From: an uncultured Bacteroidota bacterium
GTDB taxonomy: Bacteria; Bacteroidota; Bacteroidia; Chitinophagales; Chitinophagaceae
Direction: 5' to 3'
DNA: 64,000 bases
NCBI GenBank assembly: GCA_903887415.1
Contig: CAISPO010000029.1
Span: 124,001-188,000 of the forward strand
Shown here: piece after piece, positions 53,625 through 62,974 of the stretch
How positions within the stretch are numbered: position 1 is the first letter of the stretch
Layout of the letters: the number at the start of each line of letters is the position of its first letter
Program-made: the position numbers and the translations under genes
The notes under the pieces: generated by a model
The model's input: the letters and a program-made list of their open reading frames with translations, nothing else
Database searches by the model: none
Told to the model about the DNA's origin: nothing

Positions 53625-53755
53625 CTGATCTGTATGTACTTACCGCCTATTACTTTGTGAAGGTAATAATTTTTACAAAAAATCATTCCGTCACCGAAAA
53701 ACAACAAAAAATCAAATCAAGCGCTACTGTCGCCAAACTCCAAACTGTCCTATTA

Positions 53756-53915
53756 CGCGCACTTAGCGGGCTTAAAAACGAAACGAGGAAATTGCGGGCT
53801 TGGCGCCTTTGCGAGAGACCCTTTTACCCCTCTTGCAACCTCGCTTCGCGGCCTTAAAAAAAAATGAGCTTTGCACACTTTGCGGGAGAAAATTTTGCGC
53901 ACTTTGCGTGAAATT
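53756..53915. repeat. dispersed CTTTGCG repeats between two genes
   Basis: 53756-53833 is a clear copy of the element at 44317 (CTTAGCGGGCTTAAAAAC, TTGGCGCCTTTGCGAGA). A second, shorter block at about 53870-53915 repeats CACTTTGCG twice and ends CTTTGCGTGAAATTTTT. The gap 53625-53923 contains no gene that I can see. Confidence 0.65.
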
Positions 53916-53923
53916 TTTTTCTC

Positions 53924-56458
53924 CTAAAACAGCGTAGGCGCTTCCGGCTCCCCATTCTCATCCACCGCATCAGATACCAGCGATATTTCCTTCAGGTCAT
54001 CCCCCGCCAGGAAGCTCCCTATTGTTTTCCAGCCGGTTATATCTACCGTTTCATGCAGCGCCACAGTCTCTTCTTTCCAGTCTGTTTTCTTTTTTCCTTT
54101 CCTCAGTATCACTACCGGCTCCTGCCGTGTAGTCACCAGCTCCAGGTAGTTGCCCGGCCCTTCCTTAATAAATGTATAGCGGCTCTTCAGCGTCTGGCTC
54201 TCCACCAGGAACCGCTTCACATTGAAATGCTTGCTCTTGGCGTCAAAATAAACCGCGGTGATCACTTTTTCCGGGTGAAATTTCTCTATCAGCACCACAT
54301 TGTCCGCGTCATAGCGGTTGGTAACATCACAAGCCGTTACCTCGTAAGTCCCGTCTTTATAAAATGTGATAATGCGGTCGGTCTCGTCAAATCTGCCCAG
54401 CAGCATACCATGGGCATCCTTGTTCAGCCTGCCCACGCTGTCGTCATACCATATCTGCGGCGCAGAGAGTGTGGAACGGCCCTTTTCTTTCAGCTTCACA
54501 CCCTTCACCGGGTACTTGGTTACCTGGTTGCCCTGCGCGCCCCTGCTCTTTATTTCCAGGTCTGCAAATGAATAGTCAAACACCTTGGTTCGCGCCTTGC
54601 TTGTTGGGTGCAGGTTTATGGTCACAACCTCTGCCTCACCGTTGGGGTTCACGGTAAAGTATTGCACCTTGCTGCCTGTATTGCCCTTCGTCAGATCATA
54701 CTCCTTATCGCGGGTCACTCCGGTCACGTTGAACCGTTTGGCGTAGGTAATGCCCGTTTTGCCGTCCATATACATCATATTGTATGTGGTGCGCTCATCG
54801 TTTTTCTGGAAAACCGCCAGGTGGGTTATATCCTTCCCTACAAAGGTCTTATCAGATACCTTTGTTACCTGCATTTTCCCATCCTTCCGGAATACAATGA
54901 TATTATCTATATCCGAACAGTCGAATGCAAATTCATCCTTCTTCAGCCCGGTGCCTATAAAACCTTCTTTGTAGTTTACATACAGCTTGGTATTGGCTAT
55001 GGCCGCCACATTAGCGTTTATCTGTTCAAAAGGCCGTATCTCGGTCTTGCGCTCCCTGCCCTTGCCATATTTTTTCAGCAGATTTTCATAATACTTTATG
55101 GCGTAGTCATTCAGGTTGGCTATGTTGTTCTTTACCTCGGCTATATCCGCTTCCACACCTTTTATATGTTCATCGGCCTTAAAGGTGTCGTACTTAGATA
55201 TGCGCTTTATGCGTATCTCGGTGAGCCTTACTATATCGTCCTGCGTTATCTCACGACGGAACCTTTTCTTGTAAGGTTTCAGTCCATCGTCTATCGCTTT
55301 CAGCACACCCTCCCACGTAGTCTGTTCTTCTATATCGCGGTATATACGCTTCTCTATAAATATCTTCTCCAGGCTCGAGTAGTGCCAGTCTTCATCCAGC
55401 TCGCCCAGCTTTATCTCCAGCTCGCGCAGCAGCAGCTTCTTGGTAAACTCCGCAGAGTGTCGCAGCATATCGCTCGCCCCCACAAAATGCGGCTTATCGC
55501 CCATAATAATGCAAGCGTTCGGCGATATGGAGATTTCACAATCCGTGAATGCGTACAGCGCATCTATGGTCTGGTTGGTGCTTACACCCGGAGCGAGCTG
55601 TATGTTCAGCTCCACATCCTTGGCAGTGTTATCTGTTACGCTCTTTATCTTTATTTTGCCGCTCTCATTGGCCTTCAAAATGCTGTCTGTGAGTTGCGAC
55701 GTAGTGATGCCGTAAGGCACATCCTTTATGACCAGCGTCTTTTTATCAGCTTCTTCTATACGCGCACGCACACGCACCTTGCCGCCCCTTGCCCCATCGT
55801 TGTAGTTGCTCACATCTATCATTCCCCCGGTCAGAAAATCGGGAAACAATTCAAACTTCCTCCCTTTCAGGTGCTTTATAGCACATTCTATGATCTCGCA
55901 AAAATTATGCGGCAGTATCTTGGTGCTCAGGCCTACTGCTATGCCCTCCGTGCCCTGTGCCAGCAGCAGCGGGAACTTCATAGGCAGTGTCACCGGCTCA
56001 TTCTTACGGCCATCATAACTCAGTTGCCACTCCGTGGTCTTGGCATTAAAAGCCACCTCCAGTGCAAATTTAGATAGCCGCGCCTCTATATATCTGGGTG
56101 CAGCGGCACTGTCGCCGGTGCGGGCATCGCCCCAGTTACCCTGTGTTTCAATAAGCAGGTCTTTCTGCCCCAGGCCCACAATAGCATCCCCTATCGAGGC
56201 GTCTCCATGCGGGTGGTACTGCATACTCTGCCCTATGATGTTGGCAACCTTGTTGAACCGGCCATCATCCATTTCCTTCATGGCATGCAGTATGCGCCGC
56301 TGCACAGGTTTCAGCCCGTCTTCCATCGCAGGCACCGCCCGCTCCAGTATTACGTAGCTGGCATAATCCAGGAACCAGCTCTCATACATCTGGTTGATCA
56401 TCACTGATCCGCCGCTGGCAGGTTCATTCGTTTCATCCATTAATAGCCCCTCTCCCAT
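53924..56458 (-). CDS. parC: DNA topoisomerase IV subunit A
   Basis: An 844-aa type IIA topoisomerase A subunit with the breakage-reunion domain at the N-terminus (LERAVPAMEDGLKPVQRRIL, HPHGDASIGDAIV) and active-site Tyr123 in AAPRYIEARLS. The C-terminal third has propeller-like strands without a GyrA box (QRRGG.G) that I could find, which favours ParC over GyrA. It decatenates daughter chromosomes together with ParE, whose gene is not nearby. The start at 56458 puts MGEGLLMDET before the conserved core. Confidence 0.92.
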   Translation of the reverse strand: MGEGLLMDETNEPASGGSVMINQMYESWFLDYASYVILERAVPAMEDGLKPVQRRILHAMKEMDDGRFNKVANIIGQSMQYHPHGDASIGDAIVGLGQKDLLIETQGNWGDARTGDSAAAPRYIEARLSKFALEVAFNAKTTEWQLSYDGRKNEPVTLPMKFPLLLAQGTEGIAVGLSTKILPHNFCEIIECAIKHLKGRKFELFPDFLTGGMIDVSNYNDGARGGKVRVRARIEEADKKTLVIKDVPYGITTSQLTDSILKANESGKIKIKSVTDNTAKDVELNIQLAPGVSTNQTIDALYAFTDCEISISPNACIIMGDKPHFVGASDMLRHSAEFTKKLLLRELEIKLGELDEDWHYSSLEKIFIEKRIYRDIEEQTTWEGVLKAIDDGLKPYKKRFRREITQDDIVRLTEIRIKRISKYDTFKADEHIKGVEADIAEVKNNIANLNDYAIKYYENLLKKYGKGRERKTEIRPFEQINANVAAIANTKLYVNYKEGFIGTGLKKDEFAFDCSDIDNIIVFRKDGKMQVTKVSDKTFVGKDITHLAVFQKNDERTTYNMMYMDGKTGITYAKRFNVTGVTRDKEYDLTKGNTGSKVQYFTVNPNGEAEVVTINLHPTSKARTKVFDYSFADLEIKSRGAQGNQVTKYPVKGVKLKEKGRSTLSAPQIWYDDSVGRLNKDAHGMLLGRFDETDRIITFYKDGTYEVTACDVTNRYDADNVVLIEKFHPEKVITAVYFDAKSKHFNVKRFLVESQTLKSRYTFIKEGPGNYLELVTTRQEPVVILRKGKKKTDWKEETVALHETVDITGWKTIGSFLAGDDLKEISLVSDAVDENGEPEAPTLF

Positions 56459-56609
56459 AATTTATTGCCTGCAAAATAATCCATAGCCGCATACGTTCAG
56501 CTATTTTTTTTGAACAGGTGTGGATTGTCGGTAATTATAGTGACGCATTTTTCCCGGGTTAATCCTCCCCTATTGCCTATATTTATTGTACAATTTGGGC
56601 AGGCAAAAC

Positions 56610-57167
56610 ATGAACACCAGACAATTTATAAAATGCTTTACTATAGGTATCTTATCGCTTACAGCCACTCGTGTACATGCCCAAAATGCGATCCCTTGGT
56701 CGCCTGCTGTAAAGCTGTCATGGGATGATTTCCGCAGCGCCCCCGATCCGGCTTTACCCTTCACTGCCTATACCCATACTACCACAAAATGGCATTTCCA
56801 CTGGGACCGCAACGGCAGGCTTTCCACTACCGTTGACTGCTATTTCCTCGAAGATGAATCATGGAAACGCCCGGAAAGGAACCTGACGCCCTATTTGCTG
56901 CAGCACGAAACAGGCCATTTTAATATCAGCGAGGTATTTGCCCGAAAGTTACAGGAGGCATTTGATAATTATACGCTCACTCACCGGCACAGCGAAAACA
57001 CCCAATCAGATCTCGACATGATCTACAAGTCGGTAATGGAGCAAAAGAAAGCAGTCCAGGCACAATATGATGAACAAACCAACCATGCAAAAAATAAAGA
57101 AGCCCAGGAAGCGTGGGATGCTAAGATAGCCGGTTGGCTATATGCAAGCAAGGGCTTTTCAAAATGA
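56610..57167 (+). CDS. DUF922 predicted secreted Zn-protease, 185 aa
   Basis: Signal peptide to about residue 25 (VHAQN) and a DUF922-like domain with WDDFRSAP, a TTTKWHF strand and a zinc-type HETGHF motif, with a His/Glu helix after it. The family is predicted to be a metal-dependent protease, without experimental proof that I know of. The start at ATG 56610 gives a clean signal peptide; a TTG 24 bp upstream would add eight residues before it. The C-terminal third is helical and charged. Confidence 0.82.
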   Translation: MNTRQFIKCFTIGILSLTATRVHAQNAIPWSPAVKLSWDDFRSAPDPALPFTAYTHTTTKWHFHWDRNGRLSTTVDCYFLEDESWKRPERNLTPYLLQHETGHFNISEVFARKLQEAFDNYTLTHRHSENTQSDLDMIYKSVMEQKKAVQAQYDEQTNHAKNKEAQEAWDAKIAGWLYASKGFSK

Positions 57168-57288
57168 GAGCAGAGAGCATCTGCTGTTGCACAGGGTTTT
57201 TCACCACTGCGCAGTAGTAGGTAGGGAAACGGTTGCTACCACTTAGACCGTTAAATAAATCACTATCTTTATGATGCAAATTTATCCT

Positions 57289-58362
57289 ATGAGAAAAGCG
57301 CTGCTGTGTGTGTTAACCGTTTGCGCATCTATTTTTTCTTTCGCACAAACCACAATACCGTTAGACAGCTTTTATGTAGTTGGCTCCACATGGACCGAAG
57401 TTGCAACCACAAACGACAACCCATGCAGTGCCGCCTATGATGTAGGCACGTATGGAATTGTCTATAGGATTGAAAAAGACAGTATCATCTCGGGAAAGAC
57501 CTACCACATGCTATCTTCTTGCTTTACGGGGGACTGTGGTTATAGTATAGATTGCAACACCGGAGTTAGTACGTCCTATGCAGACAATACACCGTGCGTT
57601 TCTCCGCCGCCAATATTTGCAATGATCCGTACTGATAGCAACCGTGTCTATTTCACGCTTCTAAAATTCCAGGTAGAATCACCATATAATTTTTACGATT
57701 GCGATACTGTAGAAAAGGAATATTTGTTCTATGATTTTAATCTTCGTGTAGGCTCTGTCACACCTGCCAGCGTTCTTGGCGGGGGATTAACTGTGACCTC
57801 AATCGATTCTGTGAGCCTCTCAAATGGTGAATCTGTTGCAAGATATAGCAATTATAACGACACCGTACTTTATGGCATTGGCGAAAAAAACGGGTTTATT
57901 AATTATTGGAACTTATACACTTGCGGCCCCGGCCCCTCTGCAACACAATACCTGCTTTGCTACCACAACCCGTATTTTAGCTACCAGTTCAGTTATCCTG
58001 CCGGTACTTTGCCAGGCAATCTGCAATACGACTGTTTTGATATGGCCGAAAATATTGCATATTTTGATAGTCTTGATGCCGTTTTAAATAATCACAACAA
58101 TAATCCTACACCTACGGGATCTGTTTTTAGTATCTATCCCAATCCCGCCGCAAATCAATTGATAGTGTCAGATGTTGCGCCAATAGTCTCGATATCCATT
58201 GTTAATTGCATGGGGCAAACTGTGTATAATAGTTGGCTAGATACTTCATACTACAGTAATTCGGTAGAACAGATAGATATTACAGCCCTGCCCGCAGGAA
58301 CATACTTTATCAAAGTCAATAGTTATAAAGCACAAAAGTTCGTCAAACAATTCCCTCATTAA
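57289..58362 (+). CDS. hypothetical T9SS-exported protein, 357 aa
   Basis: I start it at ATG 57289 (MRKALLCVLTVCASIF), which gives a standard signal peptide ending SFAQ; ATGs at 57271 and 57274 would add six or five residues, but a TATCTTTA element directly before 57271 suggests transcription starts later. The middle contains several cysteines (CFTGDC, IDCNTG) and aromatic strands; I do not recognise a domain. The C-terminus is a type A sorting domain (IYPNPAAN, end VKQFPH). Function unknown. Confidence 0.78.
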   Translation: MRKALLCVLTVCASIFSFAQTTIPLDSFYVVGSTWTEVATTNDNPCSAAYDVGTYGIVYRIEKDSIISGKTYHMLSSCFTGDCGYSIDCNTGVSTSYADNTPCVSPPPIFAMIRTDSNRVYFTLLKFQVESPYNFYDCDTVEKEYLFYDFNLRVGSVTPASVLGGGLTVTSIDSVSLSNGESVARYSNYNDTVLYGIGEKNGFINYWNLYTCGPGPSATQYLLCYHNPYFSYQFSYPAGTLPGNLQYDCFDMAENIAYFDSLDAVLNNHNNNPTPTGSVFSIYPNPAANQLIVSDVAPIVSISIVNCMGQTVYNSWLDTSYYSNSVEQIDITALPAGTYFIKVNSYKAQKFVKQFPH

Positions 58363-58383
58363 AAATAAATTACGCACACTCAG

Positions 58384-58500
58384 TTGCCCGTACTGTTCAA
58401 AAGCCAAAAAACGTAATCGTTGTGCGGAGTCTCCCTTCGTTGGGCGTAGACTCTGTCTACGTCCTCGCGGATGCCAATCTTCAGATTGGCGAAAGTAAAT
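58384..58500 (+). repeat. hairpin element family, copy A
   Basis: TTGCCCGTACTGTTCAAAA, then a TAATCGTTG block, GTAGAC/GTCTAC hairpin (58446-58460) and GCCAATCT/AGATTGGC hairpin (58473-58490). The best preserved of four same-orientation copies. The stretch 58363-59855 has only one candidate gene, at 59074-59235. Confidence 0.75.
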
Positions 58501-58713
58501 TAGAACAAAAAATGACCTACGTAACCTCGCTTGCGGTAGTAATCAAAAGGTGCGCATAGCCAAGAGTGCCGCTAACCACGCCCCCAATTTTTATTCATAG
58601 CCCAATCGAGCCGCACGCTTTGCTGCGGGGCCAGATAGAATTCCCCCACAACCACAGAGTAGAGCTATTTTTTTCCGGCGGAGCCTTTGGAAAAAAATGG
58701 CCTTTTCTTTGGT

Positions 58714-58741
58714 CCTTTCTTTTGGCCACCCAAAAGAAAGG
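58714..58741. repeat. perfect 12-bp stem hairpin
   Basis: CCTTTCTTTTGG and CCAAAAGAAAGG flank CCAC. Short frames across it on both strands have no protein-like features. It sits between copies A and B. Confidence 0.7.
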
Positions 58742-58806
58742 ACACACGCGCCAGACAGGAAATGAGAACTGTTACCAGCAAGGCCTTTTGCTCTCACTGC
58801 TCCGTT

Positions 58807-58920
58807 GTTGCCCGTAGTGTTCTCTGTTGTCCATAGCGTTCAAAAATAAAAACTAATCGTTGAGCCCAGACTCCTTACGTCCTCACGGATAAAAATCTTC
58901 AAATTAGCGAAATAGATAAG
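58807..58920 (+). repeat. hairpin element family, copy B
   Basis: TTGCCCGTAGTGTTC, after 16 bases GTTCAAAAATAAAAACTAATC, GTTGAGC, ACTCC.TACGTCCTC and AATCTTCAAATTAGCGAAA. Its hairpin arms have decayed. Confidence 0.65.
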
Positions 58921-59073
58921 AACGAAAAATAATAATGCGGACCATTGCAGCAGCAAGCCCCAAAAGCATCGCATGGGGTGGCTCGCAATGCCTCCAAACA
59001 AAAATAAAACCCAATTTCGAGGGTTTTATCTTTGCGATTTCGTATTCAAAACATCCTGCACTGCGGCGCTGCT

Positions 59074-59235
59074 TTAGTTCTCTTCAGTTTCAACAGTAGT
59101 GGTGGTGGTTTCCTTCACCACTGTTTCTTTTGGTTTCACTTCTGTTTTGGTCGTTTCTGTCGTCTTTTTTACTTGTCCAGACTCTTCTGTTACTTCCGTG
59201 GTTGTTTCCTTGCGTACTTCTGTGCTACTTGACAT
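59074..59235 (-). CDS. small Thr/Glu/Lys-rich protein, 53 aa
   Basis: ATG at 59235, TAA at 59076-59074. The peptide starts MSSSTEVRKETTTEVTEESG, continues with Lys and Glu alternating, and ends KETTTTTVETEEN. It contains no hydrophobic stretch and is probably disordered. The frame lies between repeat copies B and C. It is not flanked by a convincing promoter, although CAATCTTTG occurs upstream on the minus strand. Composition bias of this kind is unlikely in random frames, but no homologue could be checked. Confidence 0.45.
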   Translation of the reverse strand: MSSSTEVRKETTTEVTEESGQVKKTTETTKTEVKPKETVVKETTTTTVETEEN

Positions 59236-59307
59236 GGGATTTCAATTTATTTGTTATAAACTTATTAACCAACAAAGATTGAGCCAACGGAGCTATCCTT
59301 AGCCGCA

Positions 59308-59400
59308 TTGCCCACAGTGTTGCAAAATAAAAACGAATCGTTGAGCGTACGTCTCTGACTACGCTCTGGTGGAGCGCAATCTTCAAATTGCCGTTGTGAT
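59308..59400 (+). repeat. hairpin element family, copy C
   Basis: TTGCCCACAGTGTTGC, AAAATAAAAACGAATCGTTG, a CTCTGACTACGCTCTGGTGG block and GCGCAATCTTCAAATTGCC. Same order and orientation as A, B and D. Confidence 0.7.
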
Positions 59401-59734
59401 TGCAACAATATAATCAAACCCTTAAACCCCATAACTAAAACGTCTTGGGCCGCATTATTTTGCTTCCTACCTTTGTTCTGCAAAAGCTATATTTCCGCTC
59501 ACAACTTTGCGGCCTTTGCGCTTTTTTCTCGGCGTTCTTTGCGTGAAATTTTTCAAATATTCACAACTGCCAAAGCCACCCACCCAATGCCACACATGGG
59601 GCGCAAACGGGACATGGCCTAATACATAAACAGCTAAAAATAAACAACTTGTAATTACAAAATGCCCCACATTACTGCAATTTTTATTTATCAGCAAATG
59701 GGGCATGGCCTGGGGAAGCACAAACCACACGCCT

Positions 59735-59850
59735 GTTGCCCGCAGCGTTCTGGAAATAAAGAAATAACAAAACAATTGTCGGGCGTATATCCCAGAACTA
59801 CGGCCTCGTGGAGCGCAATATTTAGATTGCAGTACAGCAAGAATCAAAAA
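59735..59850 (+). repeat. hairpin element family, copy D
   Basis: TTGCCCGCAGCGTTCTGG, a region with TTGTCGGGCGTATATCC, GGCCTCGTGGAGCGCAATAT and TTAGATTGCAG. Copy starts A-D are spaced 423, 501 and 427 bases apart. An unrelated inverted ATGCCCCA/TGGGGCAT pair lies just before it. Confidence 0.65.
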
Positions 59851-59855
59851 ATGCC

Positions 59856-61037
59856 CTAATTGAGCGGTATCCCCATCCAGGTGTACTTCGTAAAACTAGT
59901 AGAGCGGCCAAATTTTCCTTTGCTGAAATATTTTGCCAGCCACGTTTTCTGTTCTTCTACATGGGGCATAACATCATCTATCCCTTTACGCAGAGAGGCC
60001 ATCATAGCTACCAGGTCAGTATCCGGGTCTGGTATCTGTTTTAGCTTGTCATTTGCACCGGCTATTTTGCTGTACCCGGCGTCAAACATAGCCTGTATCT
60101 CCGCATCCGGCTTCATTGGCTTGAACTGGTTATTCCGGTATTTAATGAAGTCATTAAAATTATTGATGCCATCATTGTAATCGGCTACAACACTATTATA
60201 TAAATGTACTTTTGTATTGTGGACAGATATTTTTAAGTCCTGCAGTTCATTAAACACTAGCGCATTCTTAACACCGTTGGCCTCTATTCTTCTCGCTGCC
60301 GCCGCAGATTTGTCTATCTCACTTAGTTTTTCATAAGCGGCTATAGAATCGGTATAGCTGAAGTAGGGTTTTGACTGGTTCTCCTGTACCCTCCCTTCAT
60401 AAAATTCCTGGTTGGTAATGGGATAGTTTAAAAACTCCCACATCGGGTCAAAAGGCATATGCGATCTTATCAATAGCGAGGGCGGAACCTTATAATATGC
60501 ATTATCTATTTTCTTTACAAACTTTCCATTATGCACATAGCCAGAGCCCCAGGTAGGGTCAAACAGAAACCACGATCCATTGATTTGTGCAGCGCACCAT
60601 GCGTGCGGTATATAATCGGCAAAACCATTTTGCTTGGTATATCCAACCACAACATAAGACTGCAGCCCGCATTTCAAACAAACATCATTAAAGAGCGCAG
60701 CATAGTTTTCACATATGCCTTTCCTTGTTCTTAATGCCTTGGTGATCTTCTCCTCTTCTTTTTCATTGAAATTGATTGCAAACATATTGTCTATATCATA
60801 CTGAATGTTACTCGCAACCCAAACAAATATTGCCCTGGCTTTATCACTGTCCGTCTTGAAATTGGCCATTATATAACCCGCTATCCGCTCCGTAGTGTTG
60901 CTCAGCGAATCGGGAAGTTCCAGGACCAGTTTATCGGTAGTAGCATACGGATTTACTGCTTTTTGTGGAGCGGCATTTTGTGCCCGGCATGTGAAGGCAA
61001 AGAGAAAAAGGACAATGGCTAATAGTATTCGCGTCAT
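59856..61037 (-). CDS. transglutaminase-like secreted protein, 393 aa
   Basis: Start chosen at ATG 61037 (MTRILLAIVLFLF) because a minus-strand -7 element at 61067-61060 puts the transcript start near 61054; an ATG at 61055 would be at the transcript's very end. The signal peptide ends CRAQ. A transglutaminase-like papain-fold domain follows, with Cys109 (RKGICENYA), His145 (PHAWCA) and Asp160 (FDPTWGS). The C-terminal 200 residues are helical and unassigned. Members of the family act as proteases, transglutaminases or inactive scaffolds; the activity is not known here. Confidence 0.85.
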   Translation of the reverse strand: MTRILLAIVLFLFAFTCRAQNAAPQKAVNPYATTDKLVLELPDSLSNTTERIAGYIMANFKTDSDKARAIFVWVASNIQYDIDNMFAINFNEKEEEKITKALRTRKGICENYAALFNDVCLKCGLQSYVVVGYTKQNGFADYIPHAWCAAQINGSWFLFDPTWGSGYVHNGKFVKKIDNAYYKVPPSLLIRSHMPFDPMWEFLNYPITNQEFYEGRVQENQSKPYFSYTDSIAAYEKLSEIDKSAAAARRIEANGVKNALVFNELQDLKISVHNTKVHLYNSVVADYNDGINNFNDFIKYRNNQFKPMKPDAEIQAMFDAGYSKIAGANDKLKQIPDPDTDLVAMMASLRKGIDDVMPHVEEQKTWLAKYFSKGKFGRSTSFTKYTWMGIPLN

Positions 61038-61059
61038 AAGTTTATAGATGGTCAATGCG

Positions 61060-61067
61060 CAAATTTA
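61060..61067 (-). promoter_or_regulatory. -7 element for the transglutaminase-like gene
   Basis: Minus strand TAAATTTG, a full match to TAnnTTTG. The nearest TTG upstream (61092-61090) is 22 bases away. Confidence 0.45.
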
Positions 61068-61100
61068 ATATTTCCGGCACTTACTGCACCAATCAAATAC

Positions 61101-61131
61101 TTGATAGTATTGTAAATATTTCTTAGGTTTG
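61101..61131 (+). promoter_or_regulatory. Bacteroidota-type promoter for the kelch-like gene
   Basis: TTG at 61101-61103, exactly 20 bases, then TAGGTTTG at 61124-61131. It is divergent from the promoter of the transglutaminase-like gene. Confidence 0.7.
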
Positions 61132-61150
61132 TCATCTTATGTTTTATTTC

Positions 61151-62911
61151 ATGAAGAAATATATAAAAGCACTCCAATCTTCGTTATTCGCCCTCTGTTT
61201 TATTTTGAATCTGGTATGCTATGGACAGGGCTCCTGGACACCGGTAAGCACTGTTTGCCCCGGCTATGCGGATGGCGTTTCGCTGCTGATGACCGATGGT
61301 ACGGTAATGGTCAAGGTATGTAATGGGGGCAATGATACCGTTGAAAATATGTGGGCAAAGCTGACGCCCGATGCGCACGGCAGCTATGCAAACGGCACGT
61401 GGACAATGATGAACAGAATGAACAAGACAAGGCTTTTCTGCTCTTCCCAGATGCTCAAAGATGGCAGGCTATACGTGGCAGGCGGCGAATATGGCTCTGG
61501 CAACGGCGGTGAAACTTACAACCCGCTTACAGACACTTGGACAATGGGCGGGCCGTTGCCCCATGCGGTAACAGTTAGCGAGGATTTACAGATCTTAGAC
61601 GGTAACTCGGTACTGCTTCCTGATGGCCGTGTGTTGCAGAATTGTGTATTGCCCACCTCCACCGATAATGTCTTTTTCGATCCTGTTGCCAATAGCTATT
61701 CCGTGGCGCCCTCTTCCCAGGGTGCTGCCGATGAGGCTGCATGGTTAAAATTGCCCGATAACAGCGTGTTGTTCATTGATATTCATTCGAAAAATTCTGA
61801 ACGGTACATTCCTGCATTGAATACGTGGCTCCGTGATGATACGCTGCCGGTGATGTTATATGATGTTTTCGGCTTCGAATTGGGCGCTGGGTTCGTGCTG
61901 CCTGATGGACGGGCCTTCTTTCTCGGCTCTACCCCTTATACCGCTTATTATACACCATCCGGCGATACATCCAAAGGGCTATGGGTGGCCGGCCCTCCTA
62001 TACCAGACAGCCTGGGCGCGGTGGATGCGGCTGCAGCAATGATGCCGAACGGCAAGATACTTTGCTCATTCTCTAACCAGGCAGTTACCGATACCGAATT
62101 CCGCCTCCCCGCATGGTTCTATGAGTTCGACTACCTCACCAATACCTTTACACAAGTAACCGCCTGTGCCGGCGGCTACAGCATGAATATACGCTGCTCC
62201 GAGACCGGTATGCTGGACTTGCCGGATGGCAATATCCTCGTCAGCATTCAAAACAGCAACCAGTATTATATTTATGTTCCGGGTGGCACACCGGTGGCCT
62301 CCGGCAAGCCTGTGGTAAGCAACATCACCATGATAAACTGCGACACCTTTATGGCTACAGGTACGCTTTTCAACGGCATTTCGCAGGGCGCGGCTTATGG
62401 TGACGACTGGCAAATGCCTACCAACTACCCCATCATCCGGCTCGAAAGCAATGATAGTGTACATTATGCGCGCACTTTTAACTGGAACAGCACTGGCATT
62501 ATGACCGGCAGTATGCCCGATACCACTTATTTTACATTACCCGCGGGCCTTCCCTATGAAACATACAACCTGGTGCTTGTGGCAAATGGTATTGCGTCAG
62601 CGTCCATCCCCTTCACTCCTTGCAACCCCACGGGAGTTTCGCAGGTAACCCAATACAATGATAAATCGATCAATGTATATCCCAACCCTGCCTCCGGAAC
62701 AGCTACCGTAGTTTTCTCATCTGGGAACGGCGGCAGCTTCGACCTCAGGCTTGTGAATATGCTGGGACAGGATATCATACATCAATCAGGGATTGCAGTG
62801 GCCGGAATGGCGAAGCAGGTATTGGATCTGGATGGGGTTGCTAAAGGCGTGTATAGCATTGTATTAAAAAAGGATAATTCCATTTACACCGCGAAGCTGG
62901 TTGTACAGTAG
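61151..62911 (+). CDS. kelch/galactose-oxidase-like propeller with T9SS domain, 586 aa
   Basis: I use ATG 61151 (MKKYIKALQ), since the ATG at 61139 lies within about ten bases of the -7 element, too close to the expected transcript start. The signal peptide ends at VCYGQ. Kelch-type units occur at about 30-370 (LKDGRLYVAGGEYGSG, LPDGRVLQNC, MMPNGKILCSFSN), as in galactose-oxidase-like proteins, but no copper ligands (Tyr/His set) could be assigned. An Ig-like segment and a type A sorting domain follow (VYPNPASG; end AKLVVQ). A surface-exposed binding or enzyme protein. Confidence 0.82.
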   Translation: MKKYIKALQSSLFALCFILNLVCYGQGSWTPVSTVCPGYADGVSLLMTDGTVMVKVCNGGNDTVENMWAKLTPDAHGSYANGTWTMMNRMNKTRLFCSSQMLKDGRLYVAGGEYGSGNGGETYNPLTDTWTMGGPLPHAVTVSEDLQILDGNSVLLPDGRVLQNCVLPTSTDNVFFDPVANSYSVAPSSQGAADEAAWLKLPDNSVLFIDIHSKNSERYIPALNTWLRDDTLPVMLYDVFGFELGAGFVLPDGRAFFLGSTPYTAYYTPSGDTSKGLWVAGPPIPDSLGAVDAAAAMMPNGKILCSFSNQAVTDTEFRLPAWFYEFDYLTNTFTQVTACAGGYSMNIRCSETGMLDLPDGNILVSIQNSNQYYIYVPGGTPVASGKPVVSNITMINCDTFMATGTLFNGISQGAAYGDDWQMPTNYPIIRLESNDSVHYARTFNWNSTGIMTGSMPDTTYFTLPAGLPYETYNLVLVANGIASASIPFTPCNPTGVSQVTQYNDKSINVYPNPASGTATVVFSSGNGGSFDLRLVNMLGQDIIHQSGIAVAGMAKQVLDLDGVAKGVYSIVLKKDNSIYTAKLVVQ

Positions 62912-62974
62912 CAATGCCGCGTTACATCCCTGGTTTGCCAATTTTAAAAGTTTGAAAAATAAAACTACTTGCAT

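Noticed and set aside
54608-56077. Plus-strand frame of 489 codons opposite parC
   Set aside because: It is antisense to a well-supported topoisomerase gene, has a cysteine/tyrosine-rich composition and no start context; it is a codon-bias shadow.
58566-58817. Short frames on both strands over the CCTTTCTTTTGG hairpin
   Set aside because: They translate a palindromic repeat and have no protein-like features.
59032-59302. Plus-strand frames of 66-67 codons near 59.1 kb
   Set aside because: Opposite to the Thr/Glu/Lys-rich minus-strand frame; Phe/Ser/Val composition looks like its complement.
58384-59850. Possible CRISPR array because of repeated elements
   Set aside because: Repeats are long, diverged, only four, and separated by more than 300 bases with no equal-length spacers; no cas genes.
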